Of a DNA stretch of 64,000 nt, positions 26,426 through 39,287 are shown piece after piece. Made by a program: the position numbers and the translations under genes. The notes under the pieces were generated by a model. The model saw nothing but the letters and a program-made list of their open reading frames with translations. It searched no databases and was not told the DNA's origin. Position 1 is the stretch's first letter; the number at the start of each line of letters is the position of its first letter. Origin of the DNA: Taeniopygia guttata (Eukaryota > Chordata > Aves > Passeriformes > Estrildidae); the NCBI RefSeq assembly GCF_048771995.1, contig NC_133063.1:61105310-61169309 (forward strand), given 5' to 3'.

Positions 26426-27239
26426 ATGATATAATGCATTACACTGGAATGACTTACCACAAATAATCAAATAAACATGAGCTTTTCAGGCCATACATCT
26501 ACGAAAGAGTCTTCCTATAGGTATAGAAAATTACCATATAGAATACAGTCATGGTATGAGGTCTTTACTGTGCATAGAGAATAATACTGGCAATTCTGCT
26601 TGAAAAGGGATTAAGTAATCAGAAAGGATTTTAGAAAAAGCCACAAAAAACTTCTTAAGATCAACTGTTTACCTAACACCATCATGTTCACTACTAAACC
26701 ATGCCTCCCAAATCCACATGAATTTTGAACACTTCCAAGGATGGTGAATGCACCATTTGTTTGTTGCATTCTTGTTCCAGACCTTTGGATGGTCAGTTTG
26801 ACCATCCTTTCAGCAAAGAAATTCCTCCTAACACCTTGAGACCTGAGCATCCTGTGCATCCTTATCTCCAGGCTAAATAGCAACAGCTCCCCCAGGCAAT
26901 CCTCATCAGATTTGTTCTCTAGACCCTTCACTAGCTCCATTTCCTTTCTCTGGATGTGCTCCAGCACCTCAATGTTTTGGTTTTTTTTTGCCAGAGGGGC
27001 TCAGAACAGAAAACAGGGTTTGGGATATGGTCTCACCTGTACAGAAGGACAATCCCTCCCACAGTCCTGCTGGCCACATTATTGCTGATACGGCCAGGGT
27101 ACCAATTGTCTTCTTGGCCACCTGGGCATGAGGTGGCTCATGTTCAGCTACTGTTAACCAGCAACCCAAGGCCCTTTCCTATTGTACAACTTTCCAGCCT
27201 GAGTGCCCCAAGTCTGTAGCAGTGAATGGAGTTGTTGTG

Positions 27240-27990
27240 ACCCAAAGGCAGGACACAGCACTTTGCCTGAAGAACCTCATACTGTTGGCTTCAGCTTATT
27301 GATCCAGCCTGCTGAGATGCCCCTGCAGAGCCTTCCTGCCCGCCAGCAGGTCATCACCTGACTTGGTGCTGTCTACGAACTGACTGAGGGGAAACCTAGT
27401 TAACCTAACATCCAAGTGGTTGATAAAGATCTAAATAGGACTGGGCCCAACACTGAGCCCTGGGGAACTCCACTGTTGATTGGCCACTAGTTGGATGTAG
27501 CTCCATTCGCCTACACTCAGGCCCTGCACTACAGTTGTCTCCCCAGCTAGGAGCACACCTGTCCAAGCCATGGGAAGACAATGCCTCCAAGAAAATATTT
27601 GGGGGACATGGTCAAAGGCTTTAATTCAGTCCAGGCAGACATCCACAGCCTTCTCTTCATCCCGTAGGCAGGTCACCTTGTTACAGAAGGAGATCAGGTT
27701 GATCAAGCAGGACCTGGCTTTCCCAAACCGCTGCTGACTGGGCCTTATGCTTAGCCTGTCTTGCATATGCTATACAAGAGCCTGATTGTGATCTGTTCCA
27801 TGACCTTTTCTGGTACTGAGATCAGATTTAGAGGCCTGTAGTTCCCTGGATCCTTTTTACAATCTCTCTTGTAGATAGTGGTCACATTTTCCAAATTACA
27901 GTTAGCTGGAATCTCCCAGTTATCCAGGATTGCTGATAAATGAGAAAAAGTGTCATTAAACATTTTCACCAGCTCCCTCAGTACCATTGG
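27240..27990 (-). pseudogene. Broken CR1 reverse transcriptase
   Basis: On the minus strand, 27751-27987 encodes an RT fingers segment with DPGNYRPLNLISVPEKVME, which closely matches the DPGNYRPVSLTSVPGKVME family signature. Before it come ELVKMF and IPANC (for example 'ILDNWEIPANCNLENVT'). 27405-27590 holds a piece of the thumb/palm region beginning EALSSHGLDRCAPSW. Frames are interrupted between the pieces, so no functional enzyme is made. Confidence 0.88.
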
Positions 27991-28098
27991 ATGGATCGTG
28001 TTCAGCCTTTTAGACCTGTGTATTTCTAAGGGGTGTAGTAGGTCATTGACCGTTTCCTCTTAGATTGTGGGGATTTCTTTATGCTCCCTAAACCTGTT

Positions 28099-28174
28099 CT
28101 GAGGGTTTAGTACCCTGAGAATAATTCATCCACGTTCCCTGCTCAGGGGACTAAGTGCCCTGAGGATAATGCAC
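28099..28174. repeat. Diverged 43-bp tandem duplication inside CR1
   Basis: The segment CTGAGGGTTTAGTACCCTGAG followed by AATAATTCAT (28099-28130) recurs as CTCAGGGGACTAAGTGCCCTGAG followed by GATAATGCAC (28142-28174). The CR1 linker normally carries this segment once, so the second copy is probably an internal duplication. Confidence 0.6.
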
Positions 28175-28290
28175 CTCTTCCTTAAAGACTGAGGGAAAGA
28201 AGGCATTAAGCACACCAGGCTGTTCCTATCCTTTGTCACTGTGGTTTTCTCTGCATTCAAGGATGGAGATTCTGCTTAACTCTCCTTTTC

Positions 28291-29114
28291 CTTGTGGTAC
28301 TCCCAAGTTGCCTGCCCCTTCTTCCAACGGTAATCCTCTCTCTGTGTTTTTCTCTGTTTTTCAAAACTATCTGTTCAATCAGTCTAGTCATCTTCTCTGC
28401 CATTTTGTCCTTCAGCACATGGGAACAATGCTGAGATCCAGAATATCTTTTTTTTTTCAGTGGAATCTTCTGTCAACCATATTAAAGATTTGAGGTTTGA
28501 TAGAAGATGCATGAAGTAAAAACCAACCTTTATTCTTTTCTCTTTTGGAAGAATTTTTTTCCGCTGTTTAAAGAAGAATCACTTGGGATTTGACATTAAT
28601 CTCTGTTACATAAACCCTGTTCTACAGGCTATTTATGTGTTTTCATAAATTGCTCAATTATGTCCATTAGGTCCTGAATACAAAACTAAAATATGTAAGT
28701 GCCTTAAGTGCAACCAGAGGAAATTTCCAAGTCCTCATGAGTTACCTATAAAGCTTCACCCAAGCCCCTAGAGGCCTTAGAGCCTATGAGGATATAGACT
28801 TCTTGGAATCTGGTCGGCTTTTATCTCTTTTCTGCAAACATTTTTTCTTACCCTGCTGTATGACTCTGTAATGCCAGATGAGTAAGCAATCCCTATAGCC
28901 AGGACTAGAAACCTAGGGTACTCACGTCTTATAGAAAAATATCCTCAGAGAAACACATCTCCCTACATTCTCAGCCTTTATGATTCCCTGAAAACTGGGC
29001 CACTTACCACTGTTTTTTGACTTCCTCAGAAGAGATGGAAGGTGCCTTCCATTCATGTAGGCCACAGAATAATGCTAGGCACCTTTCTAGGACACAAAAA
29101 AAAGTGTTTTGAAA
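28291..29114. other. Unique sequence, nothing recognised
   Basis: The first 200 bases are pyrimidine-rich, with a T10 run at 28448-28457. No gene recognised. Confidence 0.45.
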
Positions 29115-29345
29115 GGCTTCACAGAATTTACAGAATTCAGAGAATGCACAGAATGACTAGGTTGGAAGAGACCTTTAAAGATCATCAAGTGCCATACCCA
29201 GTCTTTTTTTAAACACATCCAGGGATGGTGACTCCACCACCTCCCTGGGCAGACCATTCCAGAATTTTATGACTCTTTCAGTGAAAAACCTTTTCCTAAT
29301 ATCTAACTTATATTTCACTTGACACAGCTTGAGACTTCAGGATGA
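29115..29345 (-). mobile_element. CR1 LINE 3' tail, antisense
   Basis: The plus strand shows the reverse of a CR1 tail: 'cacagaatgactaggttggaagagacctttaaagatcatcaagt' (29147-29190), then 'ccagggatggtgactccaccacctccctgggcag' (29219-29252), 'tctttcagtgaaaaacctttt' and 'cctaatatctaac'. It ends where ORF2 would begin, so it is a typical 5'-truncated insertion of about 230 bases. It is among the least diverged tails in this window. Confidence 0.93.
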
Positions 29346-30119
29346 AGGAAGGCTAGAAGCCACATTTTTTACTTCCTATTACCTGAACCACTACTACTGC
29401 TCCTGCCATCTTTTCAATGCAAAAGTGGAACACTTCCATTTCCAGCCATTCCTTTTCTGGAATGAATGGCATGAGAAGCATTGACCAGTGAATATAGGTG
29501 TTCTGTAGCCTCTCTGGAATAGAGAAATAAGATAAACCTTGAGTAACTTCCTAGTGATCTGTGCTTCATGTATTTCCATGTGTTAACAACCATGTTAACA
29601 GACTATAATTTAGGGACCTGTCTTTTGCCATATGTTGTATGGGGTGTGTAGATGGCTTCTTATGAGCAATTAAAGGGCAAAAATGGAGGGACATACATTT
29701 CACTGACAAGTCCTCTTTTGTGAATCTTCATGTTTCAAGGCAGTGTACACAGCCCAGACAAGATGATCATATTTCTCCTCATTTTGACAGAGCCAAAAGA
29801 AACTAAAGAGGACTTACAGTTGAAAGTTGTTTACCATAAAATAAACATATAAATTAATATCCTGATTAAAATATAATTATTACATCATTCTTGCTGTTTA
29901 GAAATCATCTTAAAACTAATAACTTTATTATTAAATATGTAAAGGTGAAGAAAAAGTATTTGTGTAAATAAAATAGCACAGTACAAATTACTATAAGTTA
30001 AAGTCTGGAAAATAAAAACTAAAATTATAGACAGCAAACTCTATAAAACACAGCCAGTAAATTTGGTTTACAACTATTATTGTCATGATAATGTAACAGA
30101 CAGAAGGATGATTTCATAT
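29346..30119. other. Unique sequence, nothing recognised
   Basis: No gene, RNA or repeat recognised. Confidence 0.5.
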
Positions 30120-30580
30120 AATTTGGTTAGCTAATCTTAACAGGCCTGGCTACAAGTGTTAAATTATTTTTATATTTGGTTTTTACCGTGCTTGCTTAGC
30201 CCAACGTGCACAATAAAAGGTCAGATTTGCACACAGGTAGAGCTGGTGAGATGCTGTTTCCAGAATATCATACAGTCCCAATTCAAATAAATTATCTTTC
30301 TGTCACCTCCTCAAAAAGAGGATTTCGGCTTGACTTATATTTTTGCAGGAATTTTAGGAATCATAGGAATTATTGAAAGCCACCACATTACCAAGGGGCT
30401 AGAGTCAAAATGACATGCAAACCTATGCGCATCTCAGAATTCTGCTATGCAAGATGTACTAATTAGCTGAGTCAGATGCAATTAAAACCCAAAGCCCAAC
30501 AATAACAAAGTAGCCTTCTTTTGGATTAAATACTAAATCTGCATCATTTCCAGGTCAGATTAAACACAGTACAGTATCTC
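30120..30580. promoter_or_regulatory. Candidate conserved noncoding element
   Basis: A low-repeat segment of balanced composition with a dense series of homeodomain-, POU- and SOX-like sites: ATGACATGCAAA (30410-30421), TAATTAGCTGAGTCAGATGC (30459-30478), and AACAATAACAAAG (30498-30510). No coding frame crosses it. Such packing is common in vertebrate enhancers but also occurs by chance in AT-rich DNA. No alignment was possible here. Confidence 0.25.
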
Positions 30581-33500
30581 AAAAATATGAGTTAGGAAAG
30601 AAAGAGCACCGTTATATGACTCATGGAAGCAAGTACCTGCTGTTTATATGGAACTATGTGCAATGTGTGTTATATTACGTGGGAATGTTTCACTTTATCA
30701 ACACCAGTATTCAACTAGTACTTATTTGAGGACCTATTTAGTAATATTCACCAAAATTGGTTATTAACTTTAGTTGCCACAAGATTATAATTCTTTTTCA
30801 TAGGAATAGAATGAATCCATAAAGTATTCTGAAGTAGCTATTACAACACCAAGCCACTAGAAAAAGCTGTTTGACTTCCCACAATCATTAGGCTCATTAC
30901 TGTTTATAACTGAAAGAGCATTTCTGGGTATTTGGGCTCAAGAAACAGAGCTGCCTAGTCCAGATGATGGGTGGTAATTATTCGTGCTACTCACAGCCTG
31001 TAGGAATTCATAGATTCTTGTCATTTTTAATAGAGTCCAAAAAAAAGACCTAAAATTGAAAATGGGTATATGTATATGTACATCAAGAGATTTATGTCTA
31101 CTTGCACCAATGGAACTTCCTTTGATTGGTTCAGACCAAAAAACAAAACAAAGAAGATGTTGCCATCATGTAGGAGCCAGTAGCTTTGCTTTCCTACTGA
31201 GCTTTTTTCTTGTTGTTGATTTTTTTTAAATTTCAGTAGAAAACTTCTATTAAATTTTAGCCATAAAGAAGCAAGCAAAATGGCTTAATTTTAAAAATAT
31301 ATTTTTCTACCTTGTTCTGTTTATAGAGTCAATAGAAGAGAAGGTGATTTTAGCTGGACATAGAATAGTTTTTCAATCCTTCTTAAAGCACAGTCAGGAG
31401 ATTATTGCTTGCTCTTTTTAGCAGTTTCTCTTAAGAATTACTACTAATATTATCTGGCAGACATTGCAGTAATAATTTCCATTAGCCAATAAAAGGCAGT
31501 AAATATTTAACTTGCAAAATTCTTGGAGCTCTGCAGCATGTAAATGAAATGTTGGGGTTTTTTCCATGAAGAAGTGAAAAAATGTCTGATAGTGTCCATT
31601 AAAATATATCTATACATATATTAATATATTGATTACATTTCCAGAGGACATGAGCCTAATGTGTTTTGTTTGACCCAGAACTGAAGAAACTATAATCTTC
31701 TTTTTTATTATGGAAACTCTAACAAGAATAATAGCAAGGCTAATGTTACAGGAAGATGAAAAAGGTAAATCAATTGCTTCATATTAAATGAAAGAAAAGA
31801 CGTAAGTGAGAACCAGGTCTTACAGTAAAAATAACTGAAAGTACAGGTAAAGAGGTAAAAAATAGACTGTTCACTATGATGAGAAAATGAACTGCAAAAC
31901 AACTTGTCAAATATCCACAGGAATGACAACGTTGCATTCATCAAGGACACAGATCGGTTGTTTCTGAGATCAAGAAGAGTTTGAATGATGAAAATAGAAA
32001 TGTGGAATAAAAATATGAGGACTTTTTGATGTTCCCCAGAAGAACGTAACAAAACTGAAACATGGTTTGATTATTGTAATTTGAGAATCATTGTAATTTC
32101 AAAAATCCCCAACAGGCTGAAAGGTGGTTGGGGATGATCAGAAATGAGGAAAAGTATGGTCAGGGAAAGGAGATGATTGAAACATGTGCAGTCTTAAGGC
32201 AATAGGTGATCATGAAAAGTTACCAGTATGCATACTGGAGGAGAAATGGATATCTGAGCTACTGGCATAGAGAATTTAGGTGAATTTATGCTTGTGTGTA
32301 CCCTAAGGGCAGAAGTAAGAAAAGACAGAGACAAAGCATTGTATGCTGTTCACAGCCCACTGTAGAAAGGATGAAAAGCATTCCGTGGAGGGAGTGCTGA
32401 AGAAACAATTCAAAAAATACAGAAGCTAGAGTCAGATACAAAGAATTTCTTAGAGCAGATATGAATTGTTATTGTAATAGGTTTTAATAGGAAAAAGTCA
32501 TTATAAAAATACACTAGGGAAAAAAATAGAAAAAATCAGATTTTAAATAGGTTTGAAGTACACTGCTGTAGAATAGTGACATTGTGTTTAAATTCAGTGT
32601 ATTGTAGTCAGAGGCTTACCACCTAAAAGTCTTATATATCACTGTATAATTTACAGTAGTTGTTTTATGCATCATTATATTAATAGCTATGCCCAGATCA
32701 TTACAATTTATTGTAGGATAATTTATGCATGTTTCAATACTATTTTATGCCCTTACTCATTGCTAGATTAAGAATTAACTCAGCCTGAAATTAGGTTTTG
32801 CAGACTCAATCGGAAAGATAGGAATAGAATGAAAGAATCAACATATAGGTTTCTTTTATTACAAACGTCACTATGACAATGAGCACTGTGACCTGTCAGG
32901 AGTCACGCTGACCTAGATGTAAGGTACTTGGCAAATTGACCTTCAGCCTTTAGTTTACCTTTTGCGGATGTGATAGTGTAGGATACTCCCAGTACACTAA
33001 ATGACTCTTCTGTAATGGGGAAAGAGCAGAACGTGGATCTGTCATCTTCTGAGAACTATATTGACTTTTCAGACCCGATAACTAGTGAGTGATTGGTGTG
33101 AATGGGAGGTCATTGAAAGTCCTTAACTAAAAGAAACCAGTCCAGAGTGATTGTCAATTGACTGTTCATTGACTGAGGATAAGATACAGTTCTGCAACAT
33201 TTCAAAAAATCATCAGCCTTATTTTGCTCTTCGCTATAGTTGTATAACTCTGGGAATATGCAGATAGTCTCATAATTCTTTAATTACTCTAGTATTTATT
33301 GTCATAATTTATCATACCCATTTACTTCCCTTCATAATTTTCAGAATATTTTTCCACCCATAAAAAGTGAGTAGCAACCTGAAGGTCCACATTTGCTATA
33401 CAGTTGCCAAAAGTTAAAAACTGCTTTGTGGATCTTCTTTGTTTTTAATGCTAGACCCAAAGGGAAGGAATTTTTCTATTAATTTCAAAAAGCTGTCCTG

Positions 33501-34599
33501 TCTCTTCAATACATCTCTGGAATGCCAGCAAACATTAGTTTGATCATCCTTTTAAATGTAAATACAAATTGAATTAAGTCCTAAAAACAAAGAAGAAATG
33601 TCCAAGCCACACAAAGCATGTAGTGAGTTTCAGGGTACAGAATATTCTGTATTTTGCACATTCCTCTTAAAAAGAATTATAGAAGGCACAATAAATATTT
33701 AAAATAATTTGGCTAATGTAGATGTTGTATAAACTCTAAGAGTATAGAAATATTGTTAACAGTGAATAACAATAATTCGGTGGGTCACTTCATTAAAGGG
33801 GACAAAGTACTGCACAGTATTTACAGTGCAAATAGTATTTCCTTCCTTTCTTTCCTACCAGAAAGAAGTTAATGTAGCACAGCTTGCCCTGGTATGCCTG
33901 AATAATTGTTGCAATGCAAAGTATCAGAAAGCTAGATCTAATAGATATTACAATTGAACTCAGTCAGAGAGTAGCTAGATGCATTATTGATTATGCATGT
34001 GCTTCAGAGTCTTGCAGTTTGCACATCAGCACTTGCACTAAGTAATAAACCTAGAAAAGTCTTAACATATCTTTTTAAACCAGCTAAGCAGAAATCACTT
34101 ATTCCAGCAATTAAAAATATATATGGTCATGAGGTTACCACAATGAAGGATATTTATTTAGTTCAGTACTTTAAGACTTCTATTAAATATTGCATTCTCA
34201 AGATGACCTCTAGCTTCTACTCATTAGATAATATCAGGCATTTTTTTATTAGGAATTGATGTCTTTCTTTTGCACATCAGTGCACAGTGGATAATTTAAA
34301 AATAAAAAACCCACATTGGTTGAAGGAAAAGAGTATGCTATTAGCAGCCTTTGATCTGGGAAAGCTGCCAGCCTGGCTGGTGTTAATTTAGGTAGTATAT
34401 AAAGAAAAGAGCCTGTACATTCACATAAGCACAATTTATTTCACTTCTATCAGTATTTTCCTTTTTGAGATGTAGAAATTTTGATTAATAAAATGCTTTC
34501 TTTTCATATTTAGTTTATTAGGTAATAAGTTCCTCACCCAGAATTCCTTCATACCACTATTTCAATACTTTCAACTTTTTAAGAAGGCATTCTTTGTTA
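30581..34599. other. Unique AT-rich sequence, nothing recognised
   Basis: About 4 kb with no recognisable gene, RNA or transposon. TA-rich short stretches occur, for example near 31601-31630. Confidence 0.45.
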
Positions 34600-34631
34600 T
34601 TTGTTTGTTTGTTGGTTTGTTTGTTCGTTTT
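34600..34631 (+). repeat. (TTTG)n short microsatellite
   Basis: About eight TTTG/TTGT units with two substitutions (GTTGG and GTTCG). Confidence 0.9.
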
Positions 34632-37600
34632 AAATGCACTTCCTGGAAATTACCCTGAGGCAGTTCTTCAGTTGTTGTTCTTTTCTCATCCCCATCACAG
34701 ACCATTATCTTTTGATGGAGCACATTTAGCCCTGATGTGATAGCCATTGCCTAAGCCTACAAAGTGTACTGTATCCCTTGAGAATAATAGAAGCAGAACC
34801 TGAGGAATCCAGGGTCTGAGGATTTTCAGTGAGCTGAAGGGACATAAATTCAAGGAGTGTATTTGGATGGGAAGCAGAGAGTAGAACTAAAAACTAAAAC
34901 AACAAAGTAGCAAAGATGTGAGGTGTTCTCCCTTTTTACCTGATGTGGAAACCTTCAGGCAGATGATTACCACTTAATGCTCCATCACAGAGGCATTTAG
35001 GACTAGATAATGAAAATGTCTAGTGTGCTACAAGTAAGTGTAAGAATCAGGATAAAGATATGCTGAGGAAGAAAGTCAGAGGACAATTCAACCCATCATT
35101 TGGTTGTTCTGAGGGCTAGAATTGTATTATTTATGAGGCAGATAAAGTCTGAAGATCACCATAGTCACAAAAAAGAATTAAATTTGCACCCTCAAAATTA
35201 AGATTTGTTAAATGGGTCAATGCTTGTACTCCTGTTTATTTATATAAAATACTTTCAAATATCTCCCAGGTATGTTCTTTATTCCCTTCTTCCAACTATT
35301 ATAAAAGCTGTCCCCAAAATTCAAAGTGTGTTTTTCCCTACTTATCCAAAAAAAAAAAGAGCTAGATGGCTAGTGGGATTCCAGGGAAATGTGCTGGTTC
35401 TGTCACTTGAAAGAGGTGTGTAAGAAAATAAATTGCAGATGTATCTTCCATCCTGCCGCAACTGAGGAAGCAGAGCAGTGGACAGAGAGCAATTGAATAT
35501 GGATTTTTATTTGAAATTGTACCAATTAAGAGTTAAGCATTCACTTCAGAACACACTTCTATAAAATAAAGGTGTTAGCTGTGCTTTTTATTATGGGTTG
35601 AGCTCTTGCTCCCTTTTGTCAGAACTACAGAAGATCTCTAATGCTGGCAGGTTCTTGGGGACAGGAAAGAGAATACATTTGAAGGGACACAACAAAATAG
35701 CAAAATAATTAGAGCAGGAGCGCAACAAGTCTCCTACAATGGCTGTGTTTGTGTTTCAGACAGCTTCTTTGATGGAACTTTCACAACAAATGGTACAGCT
35801 CAAGACATTTAAAACCTTTCATTATAGCTATAGCCTTGGAATGAGATTTTTCAAAATTATTAGGAATTTTACAAAATTAGTGTGCTACTAGTGCATATAA
35901 CAAGAAGAAACATTGCAGTTAACCATCGTTGCTTGAGGTCAGACACCAGTCCAATTAGCTGAAGACTAGGAACAGCAACATTATGTCTGTTACCAGAGAC
36001 TACTTAATCTTTACAATGCTTATTATAAACATTAATTAATTCTGACTATATGTGTTTGTGATATTTAGATACTGTGTTCCCATGTGAAAGGATTAGCTGA
36101 GACAAAAAGAAGGGCTTTACTTTCAAAAGTACAAGCAGACTAAGACCTAAAACACACATTGTCTCTTACTGTGACCTTGACAAGAGCCTAAATACTTTTA
36201 ATGCCTTTGACAGTCTAAAAAAACTTTGGAAAATCCCATTTGGTACCATAGATATTTTTGGAAATCTGGCTTTCTATGTCTTGCCAAGTCATGTGCCACA
36301 TCAGAGATAGTAGGACTAGGGTAAGTGTGTCTCAGTGCACCTGCACTGATAATGTTCCCTAGCATACCTAGGGATAAACTGTGCCTCTTCCAAACCTGAT
36401 ACTGCCTTGAATTGTGACACAGAAAGTATAACCTCAATTAGGCTCAGTACAGCTACCCTTGGGCAGCATCCACATGGTAACTTACACTACATTTTAATTC
36501 CAATATATTATTGAGGCATTTGATGTTAAAAATGTCTCAAAACCTACCTTTCTAGAATGTTCACTGGGTTGAAATTGCCATTCATACAATAGTGCTGACT
36601 TGGGACTTCATTTGTTATAGACCATGAAGAAAACATCTGCCCACAAGCCCTGTTTTGGTTGCTGGATACCTTATCAGCCATGCCCTGCAGCCCTTGCAAA
36701 GGACTGCCATTGTCATGTACTCAAATCCATTGCATCCTCTTTCTGAGATCTTGTTATGCTAAAATATGTTTTGTGTAATTGTAAGTGTTTGATCTCTTCT
36801 GCTCTTTAATCCCATCAGAGAGAGTAGTGGCTGTTTGAGAAAAACAGGAATGCAGATGGACTGTAAATACTGGACTGTGATGGGCCATCAGGAGCACCTT
36901 AGTGCTGCATTGCAGTCCTTAATACACAGATTGCAGTAGTTCTATCCCAGACACTTGCATCTGTGTGGGCAGGTTAGCACTGCTATTTCACAGGGTGCAA
37001 ATACCCTCTACATAATGAATGCTTGAGCCAGAAATGGAATTCCTATTTTTTTTTTACACAGATATTTCTGTGTCAGAAAATAACATAAAAACAATAAACA
37101 ACACAAAAGCTCTGCCCAATGTTCAACTGTGAATCAAAGAGGGCAGACAGCTGCTTGAAAAACATTTCAACAGAACCTTCTGACAACGTTTAATTCACTC
37201 TGTGTAACCCAGCTGGAATCTGTTTGGTGTGTCCCCAAATCATCTTGATAATGAGCTCATAACAGTTTGTTGATAGCAGACTGGCTGATTCATAAGCTGC
37301 TTGTCACTATTTCATAAGTGATATATGAGTCACAGATTTAAATAAATTCATAATAAGAAATATTTGGAAATCAATAGATCTGACTATTTCTTATGAATCT
37401 ATCCGAATATCTCCTGCAGTGTCATTCTGCTATTTCGCATTTTGCTAAGCCCGTCTTCTTAGAATTTACTGTATATGCAAAACCAGCAGTGCAAGTAAGA
37501 TGGTAATCAGAGCATAAAACAGACACATGCACTCTCCTACGTATTAATAAGTTAGTGGGGGTGGGTGGAAAAGAAATGGAAAATAAAACAGGCCTCAGAT

Positions 37601-38608
37601 AATTCCAGAATGACAGAAGTGATGTAATGCTCAAATTATAGTTCTTTGAAGTAGGCTCTGGGTACACTAAATACATAGCACATGGTGAAAATTGTGTGGC
37701 AACTGCTGTTGTAGAATTTGTCTTGATTAAGACTCCATATGAAAAGATAAATCTTTCTAAGTAGAAATAGGAGTTCAGTGAATTGAAGCCAAAAATTCAG
37801 CATGCCATTTGAGTTTAGGAAGTGAAGTAATCATGATTTTGCATAATGTGTTAGAAACCACTGTATTGCGTTAGGAAAATCCACAATGCCTATATACTCT
37901 CTGAAAATAAGATAGGGCAGTTGCTCAACTTGCTGTTTAAAGTTTTAAAAATCAAAATCATATTTATACAGACTGTGGTTTTAATATCCCTAAAATGAAT
38001 TAAGGCTTTTTTGTTGCTATGTATGGCCTAGGTTGTGTTTCTGACAAAATTTGTGTTCTCCATATCTAGAAAGACACTACTGTGGGGTTGGTCATGTTAG
38101 AGAATGAAGTTTCCAAACTGGCTTTAGTATAAGCTGACTTGTTCTTTCTGACCAAAGTGTGAAACCCTGCTATTACTGACTGTAGTTCATAGATGGGTTA
38201 ATCTTGTGTGAGTAAAGATTGAACCAAAAAGCATTTTCTTACAAAGTAGATAAGTGCAAGTCCTTAATTAAAATATACTCAACAGATAGAACACCCAGAA
38301 TGATTCATCTACATACATTGAAAAGCAAGAGCAAAGCTGGCACAGCTTCATACCCAAGGCAAGCTGTTAGGCAAAAAGATTTGGAAAAGATTTTAGACCA
38401 ACTGTTTAATACTCACAACATACACTAATTGATACAGCTATTTTTCCTATTGCCTGTTACAGGTCTATCTAGTAACTGCATCAACACTTTGTAGTTGATA
38501 ATTATATATGTGATAGAAGAGCTGAGGCTGGTCATACATTTTGTGCAGTGAATTGTGTGGGAAATGGAGTTGGATTTACCTTGTTAGTGCCTACAGGTCT
38601 TTATTCCA

Positions 38609-38612
<4 letters not shown>
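34632..38612. other. Unique sequence, no gene recognised
   Basis: Repeat-poor DNA. The 36600-36960 and 37130-37340 parts have more balanced composition than their surroundings, and 37130-37340 may be a conserved noncoding segment. No gene frame was recognised. Confidence 0.4.

Positions 38613-38645
<33 letters not shown>
38613..38645 (+). repeat. T33 homopolymer
   Basis: An uninterrupted run of 33 T, the longest homopolymer in the window. It could be the tail of a minus-strand polyadenylated insertion. However, no reversed AATAAA lies just to its right and no flanking duplication was found. Confidence 0.95.
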
Positions 38646-38646
<1 letters not shown>

Positions 38647-38944
38647 TATTGATGTAATTCATGGACTCTGGGAGTTCTTCTACTTTTTACGGAGTGATTA
38701 TTCTCCCATCATCAGCTGATCTAATTTTAATTAAAATAGTTTGTTTTTAATTATACTGGGAGCACTTAATTGTTGAGATGCATAATTCAAAACTGAAGCA
38801 GAGCATTCATTAGAATACACTAGTAAAGATTTGAATTTTGTTTAAGTCAGAATATGCAGGCTGTAACTTGTGATGTAAAGCAGTGCAGCTCCATTTAATT
38901 TAGTTGTGTCACCAAATTTGAAGTACCTGGTAGTATAGTCTCAG

Positions 38945-38992
38945 TTTTCACAGACTCACAGAATATCTAAGTTTGGAAGAGACCAGTGGAGC
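38945..38992 (-). mobile_element. Very short CR1 3' tip, antisense
   Basis: 'ttcacagactcacagaatatctaagtttggaagagaccag' is the reverse of the last 40-50 bases of CR1. The match stops at once, so this is either an extremely truncated insertion or a deleted copy. Confidence 0.65.
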
Positions 38993-39287
38993 ATGCTTGC
39001 TATTTAATATTATTCTCTATATTAGAGTGTGGAGAACAGTGAGCAGGTGAATGGTTCCCAGGACCTACTCACGCTATTACACATGTATTACCAGTCATCT
39101 TTAACAAAATCCACACAATTAGGCATCTCAACCAAGCATTCCCCTAGAATGACAATTGTAATATGTCATTATTGTGTTTATTATCAGAGAGAGAAGAGGC
39201 AACCACACCATCACTCCTTAGAATGCAATGGATCATCTATTACTGAAGTAATAGACTGGATTATGGTGGTGCCTCCTCTTCACCTTC
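38993..39287. other. Unique sequence, nothing recognised
   Basis: No repeat or gene recognised. A plus-strand open frame (39029-39316) has no motif. Confidence 0.4.

Larger units (their letters stand above)
26620..28290 (-). mobile_element. CR1 LINE, 1.67 kb, antisense, 5'-truncated
   Basis: The longest CR1 copy here. On the plus strand it reads, from left to right, the reverse of the 3' tip ('cttcttaagatcaactgtttacctaacacc'), the C-terminal ORF2 region ('ctccagcacctcaatg', 26959-26974), 'gttgttgtgacccaaaggcaggacac' (27230-27255), 'gatctaaataggactgggcccaacactgagccctggggaac' (27427-27467), and 'ggacctggctttcccaaaccgctgctgactgggcctta' (27709-27746). The RT fingers come next at about 27790-27870, and the copy ends in the linker near 'ggatggagattctgcttaactctcctttt'. 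The 3' tip lacks its terminal repeat. Confidence 0.93.
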
